A DNA stretch of 58,057 nt. Origin: Bradyrhizobium sp. (GTDB lineage Bacteria > Pseudomonadota > Alphaproteobacteria > Rhizobiales > Xanthobacteraceae). Numbering within the stretch: position 1 is the stretch's first letter; each line of letters begins with the position of its first letter. The stretch spans positions 1-58,057 of the forward strand of contig NZ_JAURXB010000225.1 of assembly GCF_030654605.1 (NCBI RefSeq). Direction: 5' to 3'. The translations under genes and the position numbers were made by a program. Under the pieces are notes generated by a model. That model was not told where the DNA came from and searched no databases. It was given only the letters and a program-made list of their open reading frames with translations. This document shows positions 39,201 to 46,663 of this stretch, in pieces.

Positions 39201-39717
39201 TGAGAAGGGTCTCAGCGTGAAGAAGGACGTCGAAATCGCGCGGCGCTATTACATGCAGGCCGCCGAGCGCGGCAGCGCCAAGGCGATGCATAATCTGGCG
39301 GTGCTCGACGCCGACGGCGGCGGCAAGGGCGCCAACTACAAGAACGCGTCGCAATGGTTCCGCAAGGCGGCCGATCGCGGCGTCGCCGACAGCCAGTTCA
39401 ACCTCGGCATCCTCTATGCCCGCGGCATCGGCGTCGATCAGAACCTCGCCGAATCCTTCAAATGGTTCAGCCTGGCCGCGGCGCAGGGCGACGCGGATTC
39501 GGTGCGCAAGCGCGACGATATCGCCAAGCGGCTCGACGCCCAGTCGCTGGCAGCGGCCAAGCTCGCGATCCAGACCTTCACGCCGGAGCCCCAGCCCGAC
39601 GACGCCATCAACGTGGCGGCCCCGGCCGGCGGCTGGGATGCGGCCCCGGTGCAGGCCACTACCGCGAAGCCCGCGGCCAGGCCGGTCGCGGCCAAGCGCG
39701 CCGCCGCCGCGCATTAA
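36265..39717 (+). CDS. PodJ-like polar scaffold protein with Sel1 repeats
   Basis: A 1150-residue protein shaped like PodJ of Caulobacter and Rhizobiales. The ATG at 36265 (MNSRVSWSVEGIDPSVRERA) is preferred over a GTG 21 codons upstream. The N-terminus contains a short helical motif (AARRAGMSLNDWLNSTLG). A cytoplasmic region of about 500 residues has heptad-rich coiled coils (RIDDTRQSGTDGQQLAGIER, EQRIAALTSTLEGRERP) broken by Pro/Ala/Met-rich linkers. One membrane helix follows at about residues 770-790 (LLVGASVVVIVLGTFKMAM). The periplasmic part is a Pro/Ala linker and about four Sel1 repeats (AAYEIGVRFAEGKGVAANFDEAAKWY and so on). Unlike Caulobacter PodJ, no C-terminal peptidoglycan-binding domain is seen. 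Probable role: marking a cell pole and recruiting division or surface machinery. Confidence 0.85.
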   Translation: MNSRVSWSVEGIDPSVRERAEAAARRAGMSLNDWLNSTLGDSARPSFQSPDSQRPYDQPAAMPGREAPDVSDIHQRLDSITRQIEQISQPRARGEVPRNDAPHSDAPRSDAPRGEPGVARQLNDAISRLDARLSQISNPAPRQAQMQDRQRQTEMVERAASQVYRPSPPLSPASFDFAIAEIAARQNELDAPAPRSMPPRSAPPRAAATPAAMAPAMPMAPPMQPAAPAGPDFSSLERHLLKITSQIEALQRPDGIERSITAFRAELADIRTAITEAMPRRAIESIENEIRSLSRRIDDTRQSGTDGQQLAGIERALSEIREVLFSLKPAEQLAGYDDAIRNLGGKLDLILRANDDPSTVQQLEGAISALRAIVSNVASNDALARLSDDVHMLSSKVDMLARREDNSDSFASLEQRIAALTSTLEGRERPASGESTEQLEGALRALSDRFDRMPVGNDNASAFAHLEQRVSYLLERIESSTDPRAGNLGRVEAGLQDILRHLENQHAAVVALAENNRNASAPQPFDAGVVDMVKREMSDIRFSQSETDRRTQDSLEAVHSTLGHVVDRLAMIEGDLRSARALPAAPQPQMPMPPAPEPVSAPAAAPRMAMPPQPKPELPNPAAAHEHFATAPREFQAVQPPPTAVAVAPRAISEILEPYTAPRAVIAPDLPPDHPLEPGTRPAARVATPSERIAASESAISEIPAESREPVSTSSFIAAARRAAQAAAAAAPAEKAGRGPFKSAASKAKDSSKAPNKDPNKEPSTITSKIRSLLVGASVVVIVLGTFKMAMTLLDRETAPPMPAMESSMEQAPAAQPPAADSARPATPAPAPPSMTSPTPIGRQSFNNSAPDATATIAIPQAAAIPAASSTSSPASSPASLPISASDITGAIPAQQAPPASRKLTQVQVPPSERLPEAIGGPALRAAALKGDATAAYEIGVRFAEGKGVAANFDEAAKWYDRAAQAGVVPAIFRLGTLYEKGLSVKKDVEIARRYYMQAAERGSAKAMHNLAVLDADGGGKGANYKNASQWFRKAADRGVADSQFNLGILYARGIGVDQNLAESFKWFSLAAAQGDADSVRKRDDIAKRLDAQSLAAAKLAIQTFTPEPQPDDAINVAAPAGGWDAAPVQATTAKPAARPVAAKRAAAAH

Positions 39718-39960
39718 TCCAAACCATCAACCATGCCGTGAGGTCGCCGGGCGGCTCACGGCAATTAATTGCCCCGTCGCGGATTCTTTAGTCCCTCCCA
39801 CTGCCGATTTCGGTTATGCAGGGCTCGGCAACCGGCGTTCACCGCTTTCGCGGGCGCATCCCGGATTTATCGTGAATTCCTTGCCGGCCAATGCTCGATC
39901 AAGAAACCAGACCGTGAGCGGCCCCGGCCGACCTTGCGGCCCATAGCAGAAGTATAGCGC

Positions 39961-40887
39961 GTGCAGCTCTACCTCCCGATCGCCGACATTCCGGTCAACG
40001 TTTTCCTCATCCTGGCGATGGGCGCGGCGGTCGGCTTCGTGTCCGGCATGTTCGGGATCGGCGGCGGGTTCCTGATGACGCCGCTGCTGATCTTCGTCGG
40101 CATCGCGCCCGCGGTCGCGGTCGCCTCGGTGGCCAGCCACATCGCCGCCTCGTCGTTCTCGGGCGCGCTGTCATACTGGCGCCGGCGCGCCATCGACCCG
40201 GCGCTGGCGCTGGTGCTGTTGAGCGGCGGCATCGTCGGCACCGGGCTCGGGGTATGGACCTTCACGCTGCTGCGCTCGCTCGGCCAGCTCGATCTCCTGA
40301 TCGCGCTGTCCTACGTCATCCTGCTCAGCAGCGTCGGCGGCCTGATGTTCTGGGAAGGCCTGCGCGCGATCCTGCGGGCGCGGCGCGGCGTGGCCTCGCT
40401 GGCGCGGCGCTCGGGCAGCCACGGCTGGATTCACGGGCTGCCGCTCAAGATGCGCTTCAAGCGCTCCAAGATCTACCTTTCGGTGATTCCGGTCATCGTG
40501 GTCGGCCTGATCATCGGCTTCATCGGCGCGATCATGGGCATCGGCGGCGGCTTCATCCTGATTCCGATCATGATCTATCTGTTGCGCGTGCCGACCTCGA
40601 CCGTGATCGGCACCTCGATGGTGCTGACCCTGGTGACCATGGTGATCGCCACCATGCTGCATGCGGTCACCAATCATCTGGTCGATGCGGTGCTGGCGCT
40701 GATCCTGATGGTCGGCGGCGTCACCGGCGCCCAGTTCGGCGCGCGGGCGGGCCAGAAGATTCGCGGCGAGCATCTGCGGCTACTGCTCGGCCTGCTGATT
40801 CTCGCGGTCGGCATCCGTTTTGCGATCGAACTCGGGATCCGTCCCGACGAGCTCTTCACCGTCCGGGAAACCGGAGGTGCGGGATGA
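39961..40887 (+). CDS. TSUP-family (TauE/SafE) anion exporter
   Basis: A 308-residue membrane protein of the sulfite exporter TauE/SafE family with eight or nine helices in two inverted halves. Each half begins with a glycine-rich motif: GFVSGMFGIGGGFLMTPLL and GFIGAIMGIGGGFILIPIM. SVASHIAASSFSGALSYW and TVIGTSMVLTLVTMVIATML are the matching second helices. The start is GTG at 39961. It overlaps the next gene by four bases; this pair is regularly linked. The substrate is probably sulfite, sulfoacetate or another small anion, not decided by sequence. Confidence 0.9.
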   Translation: MQLYLPIADIPVNVFLILAMGAAVGFVSGMFGIGGGFLMTPLLIFVGIAPAVAVASVASHIAASSFSGALSYWRRRAIDPALALVLLSGGIVGTGLGVWTFTLLRSLGQLDLLIALSYVILLSSVGGLMFWEGLRAILRARRGVASLARRSGSHGWIHGLPLKMRFKRSKIYLSVIPVIVVGLIIGFIGAIMGIGGGFILIPIMIYLLRVPTSTVIGTSMVLTLVTMVIATMLHAVTNHLVDAVLALILMVGGVTGAQFGARAGQKIRGEHLRLLLGLLILAVGIRFAIELGIRPDELFTVRETGGAG

Positions 40888-41675
40888 TCGCGCGCACCTC
40901 ACTCGCAGCCGTCGTTCTCGCGCTGGCGCTGGGCGCGGGCTTCACCGCATCGCCGGCACAGGCGGAGCGGCTGATCGTCTCGGTCTCGAACCACCGCGTG
41001 ACCGTGACGCCGAACTATTCCGGCGAGGAACTGGTGCTGTTCGGCTCGGTCGAAAAGGACGCCTCGACGCCTGCGACCCGCACCAGTTACGATCTGGTCG
41101 TGACCGTTTCCGGGCCGCGCGCCGACATGGTGACGCGCCGCAAGGAGCGCAAGCTCGGCATCTGGATCAACACCGACTCGCGGGAGTTTCTCAAAGTGCC
41201 GGCCTATCTGGCGCTGTTTTCCAACCGGCCGTTCGACGCCATCGCTTCGCCCGAGGTCACGCGGCGCCAGCAGCTCGGCCTCAACAACGTGTTGCTGACC
41301 CAGCGCGTCGGACCCGATTATGCCGACGTGGTGCCGAACGATCCGTTCCGCAGCGCCTTCGTGCGGCTGCGCTCGCAGCACGGCCTCTATCGCGAAGAGA
41401 CCTCGGCGGTGACGTTCCTGACGCCGACGCTGTTTCGCACCGGCATTCCGCTGCCCGGCGAAGTGCCGATCGGCACCTATGACGTCGAGATCAAGCTGTT
41501 CTCCGACGGCGCGCTGGTGACCAAGACCGACACCGCGTTCGAAATCGTCAAGGTCGGCTTCGAGCAGTTCGTCGCCAACTCCGCGCGCAACAACGGTTTT
41601 GCCTATGGCCTGGCCACGGCGTTCATGGCGCTGATGACGGGCTGGATGGCGTCGATCGTGTTCCGGAAGGATTGA
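40884..41675 (+). CDS. TIGR02186 family periplasmic/membrane protein
   Basis: A 263-residue protein of the TIGR02186 family, known as a partner of TSUP exporters in alphaproteobacteria. A signal peptide (LAAVVLALALGAGFTASPAQAE) is followed by a beta-rich periplasmic domain (LIVSVSNHRVTVTPNYSGEELVLFGSV, KLGIWINTDSREFLKVPAYLALFSNRP) and a C-terminal membrane helix (FAYGLATAFMALMTGWMASIVF). The ATG overlaps the exporter stop (ATGA) and has GGAGG at seven bases. Function is unknown; possibly a substrate-delivery or gating subunit. Confidence 0.9.
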   Translation: MIARTSLAAVVLALALGAGFTASPAQAERLIVSVSNHRVTVTPNYSGEELVLFGSVEKDASTPATRTSYDLVVTVSGPRADMVTRRKERKLGIWINTDSREFLKVPAYLALFSNRPFDAIASPEVTRRQQLGLNNVLLTQRVGPDYADVVPNDPFRSAFVRLRSQHGLYREETSAVTFLTPTLFRTGIPLPGEVPIGTYDVEIKLFSDGALVTKTDTAFEIVKVGFEQFVANSARNNGFAYGLATAFMALMTGWMASIVFRKD

Positions 41676-41748
41676 GCGGGCCTGGAATCCTGTATTCACC
41701 CTCCCCTGGAGGAAGCCGGGCTCGGAAAGGCGCCGCCACAACCAGAAC

Positions 41749-41853
41749 TGTCGCCGCCGGCTTGACCGGCGATCCAGTACGCCGCGGCTTCTCGGCTCTA
41801 TCGCTGGCGTCTCTGGAATACCGGGTCGCCCGGTCAAGCCGTGCGATGACAGC
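41749..41853. repeat. Palindromic intergenic repeat, family C copy 2
   Basis: Shares with 4990-5093 the core GATCCAGTACGCCGCGGCTT, CTCGGCTCTAT and the closing CCGGGTCGCCCGGTCAAGCC. The left end (CGCCGGCTTGACCGGCGATC) mirrors the right end, so the copy is itself palindromic. Confidence 0.8.
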
Positions 41854-41894
41854 GGTGTTTGTGCGAGCGGCGTGCACTCAAACGTCATGTTCAG

Positions 41895-42540
41895 ATTCAA
41901 ATAGCGCGAAGATATGCGTCCGCATTCTCGCGGCGCGATGCGCCCGAGGTTTGCGTCGGTTTCACCCTTCCTGAGAAAGAAGGGCGCAGGGAAAGCCGGG
42001 CGCCGATTGCACCCGCGGTCGTGCACTGGAAGTGCACGAGTAGACCACAGGTGAACCGGATCATCCGGCTTTCCCTGCACGATGGGTTACGGCTTATAGG
42101 TGATCTCCCCGGTGAGCCTTGCACTTTTGCCACCGTCGCCTTGCGGATCGCAGATGCATCAAGCCCGGTTGGGCCGGATGCCTCTCCACACGACTTGACG
42201 CCAGCATGGGGGCGTCAGGACCACACGATTTCGCCGTCCGCGCCCATCCTGCCAGAGGTCTTGCCGGTCCTCGTGCGTCCCGGCAAGTTCCAGCGAGGAT
42301 AGTTAGCAGCGCCGTCCGTCTACACGCCGCATGCCGCTCACGAGGTTCATCTCGCCCTGCGGCTGCAACTGCGCGCCCGACACTGTCGCGTCCATCGCAT
42401 CCCACCGCGCGTTCGTGACGTGCGCAACGCCCCTTGTCGGGTGAGACGGGCAAATTGCTAAAGGTGATTTGCCCGACGTGTTAAGCGAAATATTTTTATT
42501 TCGAGGGCTTGACTCTGGATTCTGATAAACAGAATCCGCA
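41895..42540. ncRNA. Candidate structured repeat / non-coding RNA element
   Basis: Five inverted repeats follow one another. GCAGGGAAAGCCGG (41986-41999) pairs perfectly with 42065-42078 and encloses a tight hairpin, CGTGCACT-GGA-AGTGCACG (42020-42038). TGACGCC (42196-42202) pairs with 42211-42217, CGGGCAAAT (42447-42455) with 42467-42475, and GGATTCTG (42517-42524) with 42530-42537. From memory, very similar sequence recurs between genes in Bradyrhizobium genomes and is usually annotated as hypothetical proteins. Strand, transcription and role are unknown; it could be a dispersed non-autonomous element rather than an RNA gene. Confidence 0.4.
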
Positions 42541-42699
42541 CAGGTCACCACGAAGGTGGCGCCGACCGAGAAGCCGCCGCGCAGGTCTCGAAGCGATGGC
42601 TGAGACATTCTGGAATTTTTCTGATATTCGGCGCTCCTATGCGTTTGGCCGCGGTTTCAAGGCCTATCCGTGCACTGAATGAGAAGTCGGTCGGAGGGC

Positions 42700-44370
42700 A
42701 TGGTGCTGCGCTTTTCTGGTTTTGAGCTGGATTCGGAGCGCGCCGAGTTGCGTCGCCCCGATGGCGGGGCGATCAAGCTCCGGCCCAAGACGCTGGAGAT
42801 GCTGCGGCTGTTCGCCACCAGTTCGGGGCGCGTTCTCAGCAAGCAAGAATTGTTGGAAGCGGTTTGGCCGAACGTCCATGTCGGCGAAGACAGCCTGTTT
42901 CAATGCATTCGCGAAATCCGCGCAGCGCTCGGCGACGACAAGCGCCAGATGATCCGGCTGATCACCGGCCGCGGCTATCTGTTCGAGGCCGAGGTGACTG
43001 ACACGGCGGCGCCGCAAGACGTCACCACAAGCGCGCCTGCGCACGCCGCGCCGGACACCAGGGCGGCAGCCGAAACGAACGTTGAAGCCGCCGAACGCCC
43101 GCCCGGCTTTGGCCGGCGTCGCAGCCTCGCGCTGGCTTCCGTCGCGGGCCTCGCCATGCTGGGCGCTGCCATCGCCACATGGACGTTGCGCCCCGGCCTG
43201 ATCCTTGCGCGCGGGCCCGCGACCATCGCCGTGATGCCGATCGCGGGCGCCGGCAACGATCCGCTGGTCGCCCGGATGGCGGCTGACGTCAGCGGCCGTC
43301 TCGCCGACGGGCTGGCGAAGATCGAGAACATCCGCGTCCTGACGGCGGAAGCGGCCACACCGCAGGCCGACTTCGTGGTGAAGGGCGAACTGCAAAAGAG
43401 CGAGCAGGCGTGGACCGTGCGGGCGCGCATGACCTCAACCGCAACCAGCGAGGTCAAGTGGACCGCTTCCACTTCGATCAACCTGGCAGACACCGACCTG
43501 CAATTGCAGCCGTCGCGGCTGGCGGCCGGCGTCGGTCACGCCCTGGCGCTGCGCATCAACGAACTGCTGAACACGGATACGCGGGTCGCTGATAGCAGCA
43601 GGGTCGTGATCGAACAGGCCACCGCCCATATCAAGCAGACCTCGCCGGAACGTTTTCAGGCGGCGCAGGCCATGCTGGAGAAAGCGCTGGCCGAAGAACC
43701 CGACAATTCCGACGTTCAGATCGCGCTGGCCGCGCTCTTGATGCGCGGCGTCCAGATGGTCTGGCTGAGCCCGGCCGAGCGCGAGGCGGCGGAGACCAGG
43801 GCCGAGGCGATCCTGCAGCAGACGTTGCGCGCAAGGCCCAATCACCTCCCGGCGCACGAGGCCTATTGCCGCTTCCTCAACGCCACCAACCAGTTCAACG
43901 CCAGCCTTGTGGCCTGCGCCAAAGCCCTGAGCTTCGATCCGTGGAACGGGATCGCGCTGTACCATGTCGGCCTTGCCCAGATTCAAACGGGACGGTTCGA
44001 GGACGCGCTGGCGACATTCAGGCAGGCGGACCGCTTCGACACCCCGCAGGTCTCGCGCTGGACCTGGATGATCGGCGCCGGCTGGGCCAATCTGCTGATG
44101 GGCCGCGCCGAAGACGCCGTGCCGTGGCTGCAGAAATCGATCGCGATCACATCCGCCAGCGGGCGCACGCATATGCTGCTGGCGGCCGCCTATCAGCAAC
44201 TGGGCAAGACCGACGAAGCCAGGGCGGCGATGGAAAAGGGCCGCGAATTGCGGCCAGGCTCGAACGTGCGCAACGTCCCGACGCCCACGAAGAATTCCAG
44301 CCCGGTCTATCTCGAGGCGGCCGACCGGATCATTCGGTCGATGGCGGCGGCGGGATTGCCGGAAGGGTGA
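42700..44370 (+). CDS. CadC-like winged-helix regulator with membrane helix and TPR domain
   Basis: A 556-residue one-component regulator. Residues 1-95 form an OmpR-type winged helix (KLRPKTLEMLRLFATSSGRVLSKQELLEAVWPNVHVGEDSLFQCIREIRAALGDD, with the wing GRGYLFEAEV). A linker leads to one membrane helix (SLALASVAGLAMLGAAIATW). Outside follow a TolB/adenylate-cyclase-associated-type domain (TIAVMPIAGAGNDPLVARMA) and TPR repeats (HVGLAQIQTGRFEDALATFR, LLAAAYQQLGKTDEARAAM). The ATG at 42700 is used, although GGAGGG sits better for the GTG at 42703. Regulated genes are not evident from neighbours; orphan location. Confidence 0.88.
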   Translation: MVLRFSGFELDSERAELRRPDGGAIKLRPKTLEMLRLFATSSGRVLSKQELLEAVWPNVHVGEDSLFQCIREIRAALGDDKRQMIRLITGRGYLFEAEVTDTAAPQDVTTSAPAHAAPDTRAAAETNVEAAERPPGFGRRRSLALASVAGLAMLGAAIATWTLRPGLILARGPATIAVMPIAGAGNDPLVARMAADVSGRLADGLAKIENIRVLTAEAATPQADFVVKGELQKSEQAWTVRARMTSTATSEVKWTASTSINLADTDLQLQPSRLAAGVGHALALRINELLNTDTRVADSSRVVIEQATAHIKQTSPERFQAAQAMLEKALAEEPDNSDVQIALAALLMRGVQMVWLSPAEREAAETRAEAILQQTLRARPNHLPAHEAYCRFLNATNQFNASLVACAKALSFDPWNGIALYHVGLAQIQTGRFEDALATFRQADRFDTPQVSRWTWMIGAGWANLLMGRAEDAVPWLQKSIAITSASGRTHMLLAAAYQQLGKTDEARAAMEKGRELRPGSNVRNVPTPTKNSSPVYLEAADRIIRSMAAAGLPEG

Positions 44371-44388
44371 GGCGTGCGGGTAGAAGTA

Positions 44389-44417
44389 TTGTCACCAGAT
44401 TGGTGACATGATATGAT
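44389..44417 (+). promoter_or_regulatory. higBA promoter with perfect operator palindrome
   Basis: TTGTCA (44389-44394) and TATGAT (44412-44417) are exactly 17 bases apart. The spacer and -35 are covered by TGTCACCA-GAT-TGGTGACA (44390-44408), a perfect eight-base inverted repeat, the expected HigA binding site. The predicted transcription start falls on or next to the higB ATG at 44424. Confidence 0.75.
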
Positions 44418-44423
44418 GGCGGG

Positions 44424-44735
44424 ATGCAGGTCATCGCCCGCCGGACGCTGAGGGAATTCTGGGCGCGTCACCCGCGGGCGGAGGGACCGATCCGGGCGTG
44501 GTTCGCGATTGCGTCCGGGGCACAATGGGCCAATCCAGCCGAGATCAAGCGGCAGTTCGGCAGCACTGTCGATTTTGTCGGCGACAACAGGGCCATCTTC
44601 GACCTCGGCGGCAACAAGTACCGGCTGATCGTCCACATCTCGTTTGCGTTTAAGCGCGTGCTGGTGAAGTTCGTCGGAACCCATGCAGAATACGATCGTA
44701 TCGATCCGGAGACCGTTTCATGGCGAAGAAAGTGA
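44424..44735 (+). CDS. higB: HigB-family toxin (type II mRNA interferase)
   Basis: A 103-residue HigB toxin of the RelE superfamily, cutting mRNA at the ribosome. The family is plain from MQVIARRTLREFWARHPRAE, the central GSTVDFVGDNRAIFDLGGNKYRLIVHISF and the end KFVGTHAEYDRIDPETV with the catalytic His/Tyr region. It precedes and overlaps its antitoxin by 16 bases, the typical higBA order. No real Shine-Dalgarno site fits within the short leader implied by the promoter, so the message may be leaderless. Confidence 0.93.
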   Translation: MQVIARRTLREFWARHPRAEGPIRAWFAIASGAQWANPAEIKRQFGSTVDFVGDNRAIFDLGGNKYRLIVHISFAFKRVLVKFVGTHAEYDRIDPETVSWRRK

Positions 44736-45121
44736 TCCGTCCCATTCGTACCGAGGCCGAGTACGACGGGGCACTGGAAGAGATCGAGCAGTACTTCGAA
44801 AACGAACCGAAGCCAGGCACGCCGGAGGCGGATCGCTTCGATCTTCTGGCCTTGATTGTCGAGGACTACGAACGCAAGCGTTGGCCTATCGAGCCGCCCG
44901 GAACGATCGAGGCGATTCGTTACCGGATGGAAACCGGCGGCTTTACCCAGGCCGACCTCGGACGACTGCTCGGTTCGCGGCAGCGCGCATCCGACATCTT
45001 GACACGGAAGCGTCCCCTCACGATGAACATGGCCTGGAAGCTGCACCGCGAGTGGAACATTCCTGCGGAAGCGCTGATCGCGCCGCCGCCACGGATTCGT
45101 GGACGAAAATCGGCGGCGTAG
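44720..45121 (+). CDS. higA: HigA-family antitoxin with helix-turn-helix
   Basis: A 133-residue antitoxin. The N-terminal half is helical and acidic (TEAEYDGALEEIEQYFENEP, FDLLALIVEDYERKRWPIEPP), where HigB is likely held. The C-terminal half is an XRE-type helix-turn-helix (RMETGGFTQADLGRLLGSRQRASDILTRKRPLTMNMAWKLH). It should bind the palindrome in the higBA promoter and repress the pair together with HigB. Confidence 0.93.
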   Translation: MAKKVIRPIRTEAEYDGALEEIEQYFENEPKPGTPEADRFDLLALIVEDYERKRWPIEPPGTIEAIRYRMETGGFTQADLGRLLGSRQRASDILTRKRPLTMNMAWKLHREWNIPAEALIAPPPRIRGRKSAA

Positions 45122-45211
45122 GTGCCTACAGGAGTTAGCACCGGCGCTCGCCGTCAGCGACTGAGTCGATCGCTTGGAATTTCAGATATCTCGCTGGGTA
45201 CGGTCGGGGGA

Positions 45212-45643
45212 CTAAATTCGGTTCAACTCCGCGAGCCTACGATAGTGCGCACCGAGGGCCGAGAGTTTGCAGGCCTTTGACTCTAAAGCCGCGTAATACA
45301 TGTGCAGCGTGTCAACCGGCATCACCAATCCATGCCGATTACATTGCTGCAATTCGGCGAACACCCTCTGACGGTCCTCATTGGCCGGAAATTTTTCTTT
45401 CATTTCTGCGGACATGTTAGACCTGTCAGGTTCGTATGACGGATCAAGCGGAAATGTATAAGCCGCATCGGGGAAATAGTGAGGAAGCCGCCGGAGCACC
45501 TCCTTTGGAACTCTCGGACTAACCTCCCGCAATGTCACGAACGTTTGGACGTTTGCTTTGTAGATTGGCCGCTGCTCCCAAGAGCCTAAAGTCTGATCCA
45601 CATGCGAATACACTGACGCCGGCGTTATACGACCGCAGATATC
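45212..45643 (-). pseudogene. 3' remnant of an unrecognised gene cut by an IS3 remnant
   Basis: About 140 codons read from the IS junction to a TAG-type end, with normal protein character (SVYSHVDQTLGSWEQRPIYK, then RVPKEVLRRLPHYFPDAAYT, MKEKFPANEDRQRVFAELQQ and LGAHYRRLAELNRI). No family recognised. The frame continues upstream into the transposase gene only as its antisense, so the 5' part is missing. It does not obviously belong to the SLOG-like fragment on the other side of the IS. Confidence 0.6.
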
Positions 45644-46240
45644 AAGATTTATCCGTATCTGCTGCGCGGTATGCAGATCACGCGGCCGAACCATGTCTGG
45701 GCGATGGACATCACGTACATTCCAATGGCGCGCGGCTTCGTCTATCTCGCCGTCGTGCTCGATTGGGCAACTCGCCGGGTATTGTCCTGGCGGCTCTCGA
45801 TCACGATGGAGGCGGCCTTCTGCGTCGAGACACTGGAGGACGCCATGGCTCGTCATGGCAAGCCGGAAATCTTCAACACGGACCAGGGCTCGCAGTTCAC
45901 CGGCTCGGCCTTCACTGGCCTGCTCGCCAGCAACGGCATCGCCATCAGCATGGACGGCAAGGGCGCATGGCGCGACAACGTGTTCGTTGAGCGGCTGTGG
46001 CGCAGCGTCAAATACGAGGAGGTGTACCTGCGGGCCTACGACAACGTCAGCGAGGCCCGCGCCTCGATCGGCCGTTACCTCGACTTCTACAATGGCCGCC
46101 GACCGCACCAAAGCCTTGACGACGCCACACCAGATCAAGCCTACTTCAACCAGCCGCCATTCCGCTTGGCGGCCTAACCCCGGCAGAGGCTCCACTTATC
46201 GAGGCGGAAATTCTGTTCAGACAACCGGGACCGGCTCTAA
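45636..46240 (+). mobile_element. Truncated IS3-family insertion sequence
   Basis: Only the last two thirds of orfB and the right end remain; orfA and the left end are missing. The left junction lies near 45640, where the transposase frame begins abruptly, and the right end is near 46240 after GACAACCGGGACCGGCTCTA. The flanking minus-strand gene pieces at 45212-45643 and 46240-46319 suggest an IS-mediated deletion. Confidence 0.75.
45644..46177 (+). pseudogene. IS3-family transposase orfB, 5' truncated
   Basis: The integrase core keeps the full DDE set: Asp in [20 protein letters not shown], Asp in FNTDQGSQFTGSAF and Glu in GAWRDNVFVERLWRSVKYEEVYL. The ending YLDFYNGRRPHQSLDDATPD is classic IS3 (IS407-like group). 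The N-terminal helix-turn-helix region and the frameshift overlap with orfA are absent, so it should be inactive. The first in-frame ATG is at 45671. Confidence 0.85.
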
Positions 46241-46319
46241 TTTCAGTTTGGAGGGTCGCCTCGACCCACTTCCAATCTATGCCCTCCCTCTCCTGATGAC
46301 CGGTGATTCCCACTTGCAT
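46240..46319 (-). pseudogene. 5' fragment of a SLOG-like gene interrupted by the IS
   Basis: From an ATG at 46317-46319 the frame reads MQVGITGHQEREGIDWKWVE and then ATLQTEI before entering IS end sequence. The opening GITGHQ on a first beta strand looks like SLOG/LOG-type Rossmann proteins (DprA, YpsA and relatives), which bind nucleotides or nucleic acid. Only about 27 codons remain, so the call is tentative. It lies 84 bases after the zinc-ribbon gene on the same strand. Confidence 0.4.
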
Positions 46320-46402
46320 ATTAGTAACCGTACAACTTTTGCGTACAGATTCCCAGACATCGAATCGATATGGGGGAAGATTTGCGCCGACTATGCGTCA
46401 GG

Positions 46403-46561
46403 CTATTCTCCATCCGCAGTGCTGTGGGGGCGCCATCCACACTTCGGACAAGCGGCGGGATTCGAGCCTTCCTCATTTGCGGTCGCGACCGCATACCACT
46501 CATCGCACTTTGGGCAACGTCGCTGGTCTACGTACTCTTGCCGGCCTTCGGATGCGCTCAT
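46403..46561 (-). CDS. Small zinc-ribbon protein (52 residues)
   Basis: MSASEGRQEYVDQRRCPKCD followed by EWYAVATANEEGSNPAACPK and CGWRPHSTADGE. Two CPKC knuckles 25 residues apart form a plausible zinc ribbon. AGGAG lies five bases before the ATG at 46559-46561. A promoter with a perfect palindrome in its spacer lies about 100 bases upstream. It is the first intact gene of a minus-strand set whose next member is the interrupted SLOG-like gene. Function is unknown; such tiny ribbons often act as adaptor or regulator subunits. Confidence 0.7.
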   Translation of the reverse strand: MSASEGRQEYVDQRRCPKCDEWYAVATANEEGSNPAACPKCGWRPHSTADGE

Positions 46562-46663
46562 GGAATCTCCTAAACCGCAGTCTATCCGATTCGGGAATTC
46601 GGGGACGATCGGGGCAGTGCCCTCAATTTGTGATTTCGAGCTTTGCGACGACCTTGAAATATT

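Larger units (their letters stand above)
41676..42699. other. About 1 kb without a credible gene; structured, repeat-derived DNA
   Basis: Open frames here on either strand have no family features and overlap inverted repeats. The stretch holds a family C palindromic repeat (41749-41853) and then a chain of strong stem-loops from 41986 to 42537. It ends in AT-richer DNA before the CadC-like gene. Confidence 0.7.

Noticed and set aside
41859..42302. Hypothetical protein genes on either strand in the structured kilobase
   Set aside because: Frames run through perfect inverted repeats, lack ribosome sites and show no protein-like composition.
45212..46195. A single 327-codon minus-strand gene
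   Set aside because: Its first 180 codons are the antisense of the IS3 transposase; only the last part (to 45643) has independent protein character.
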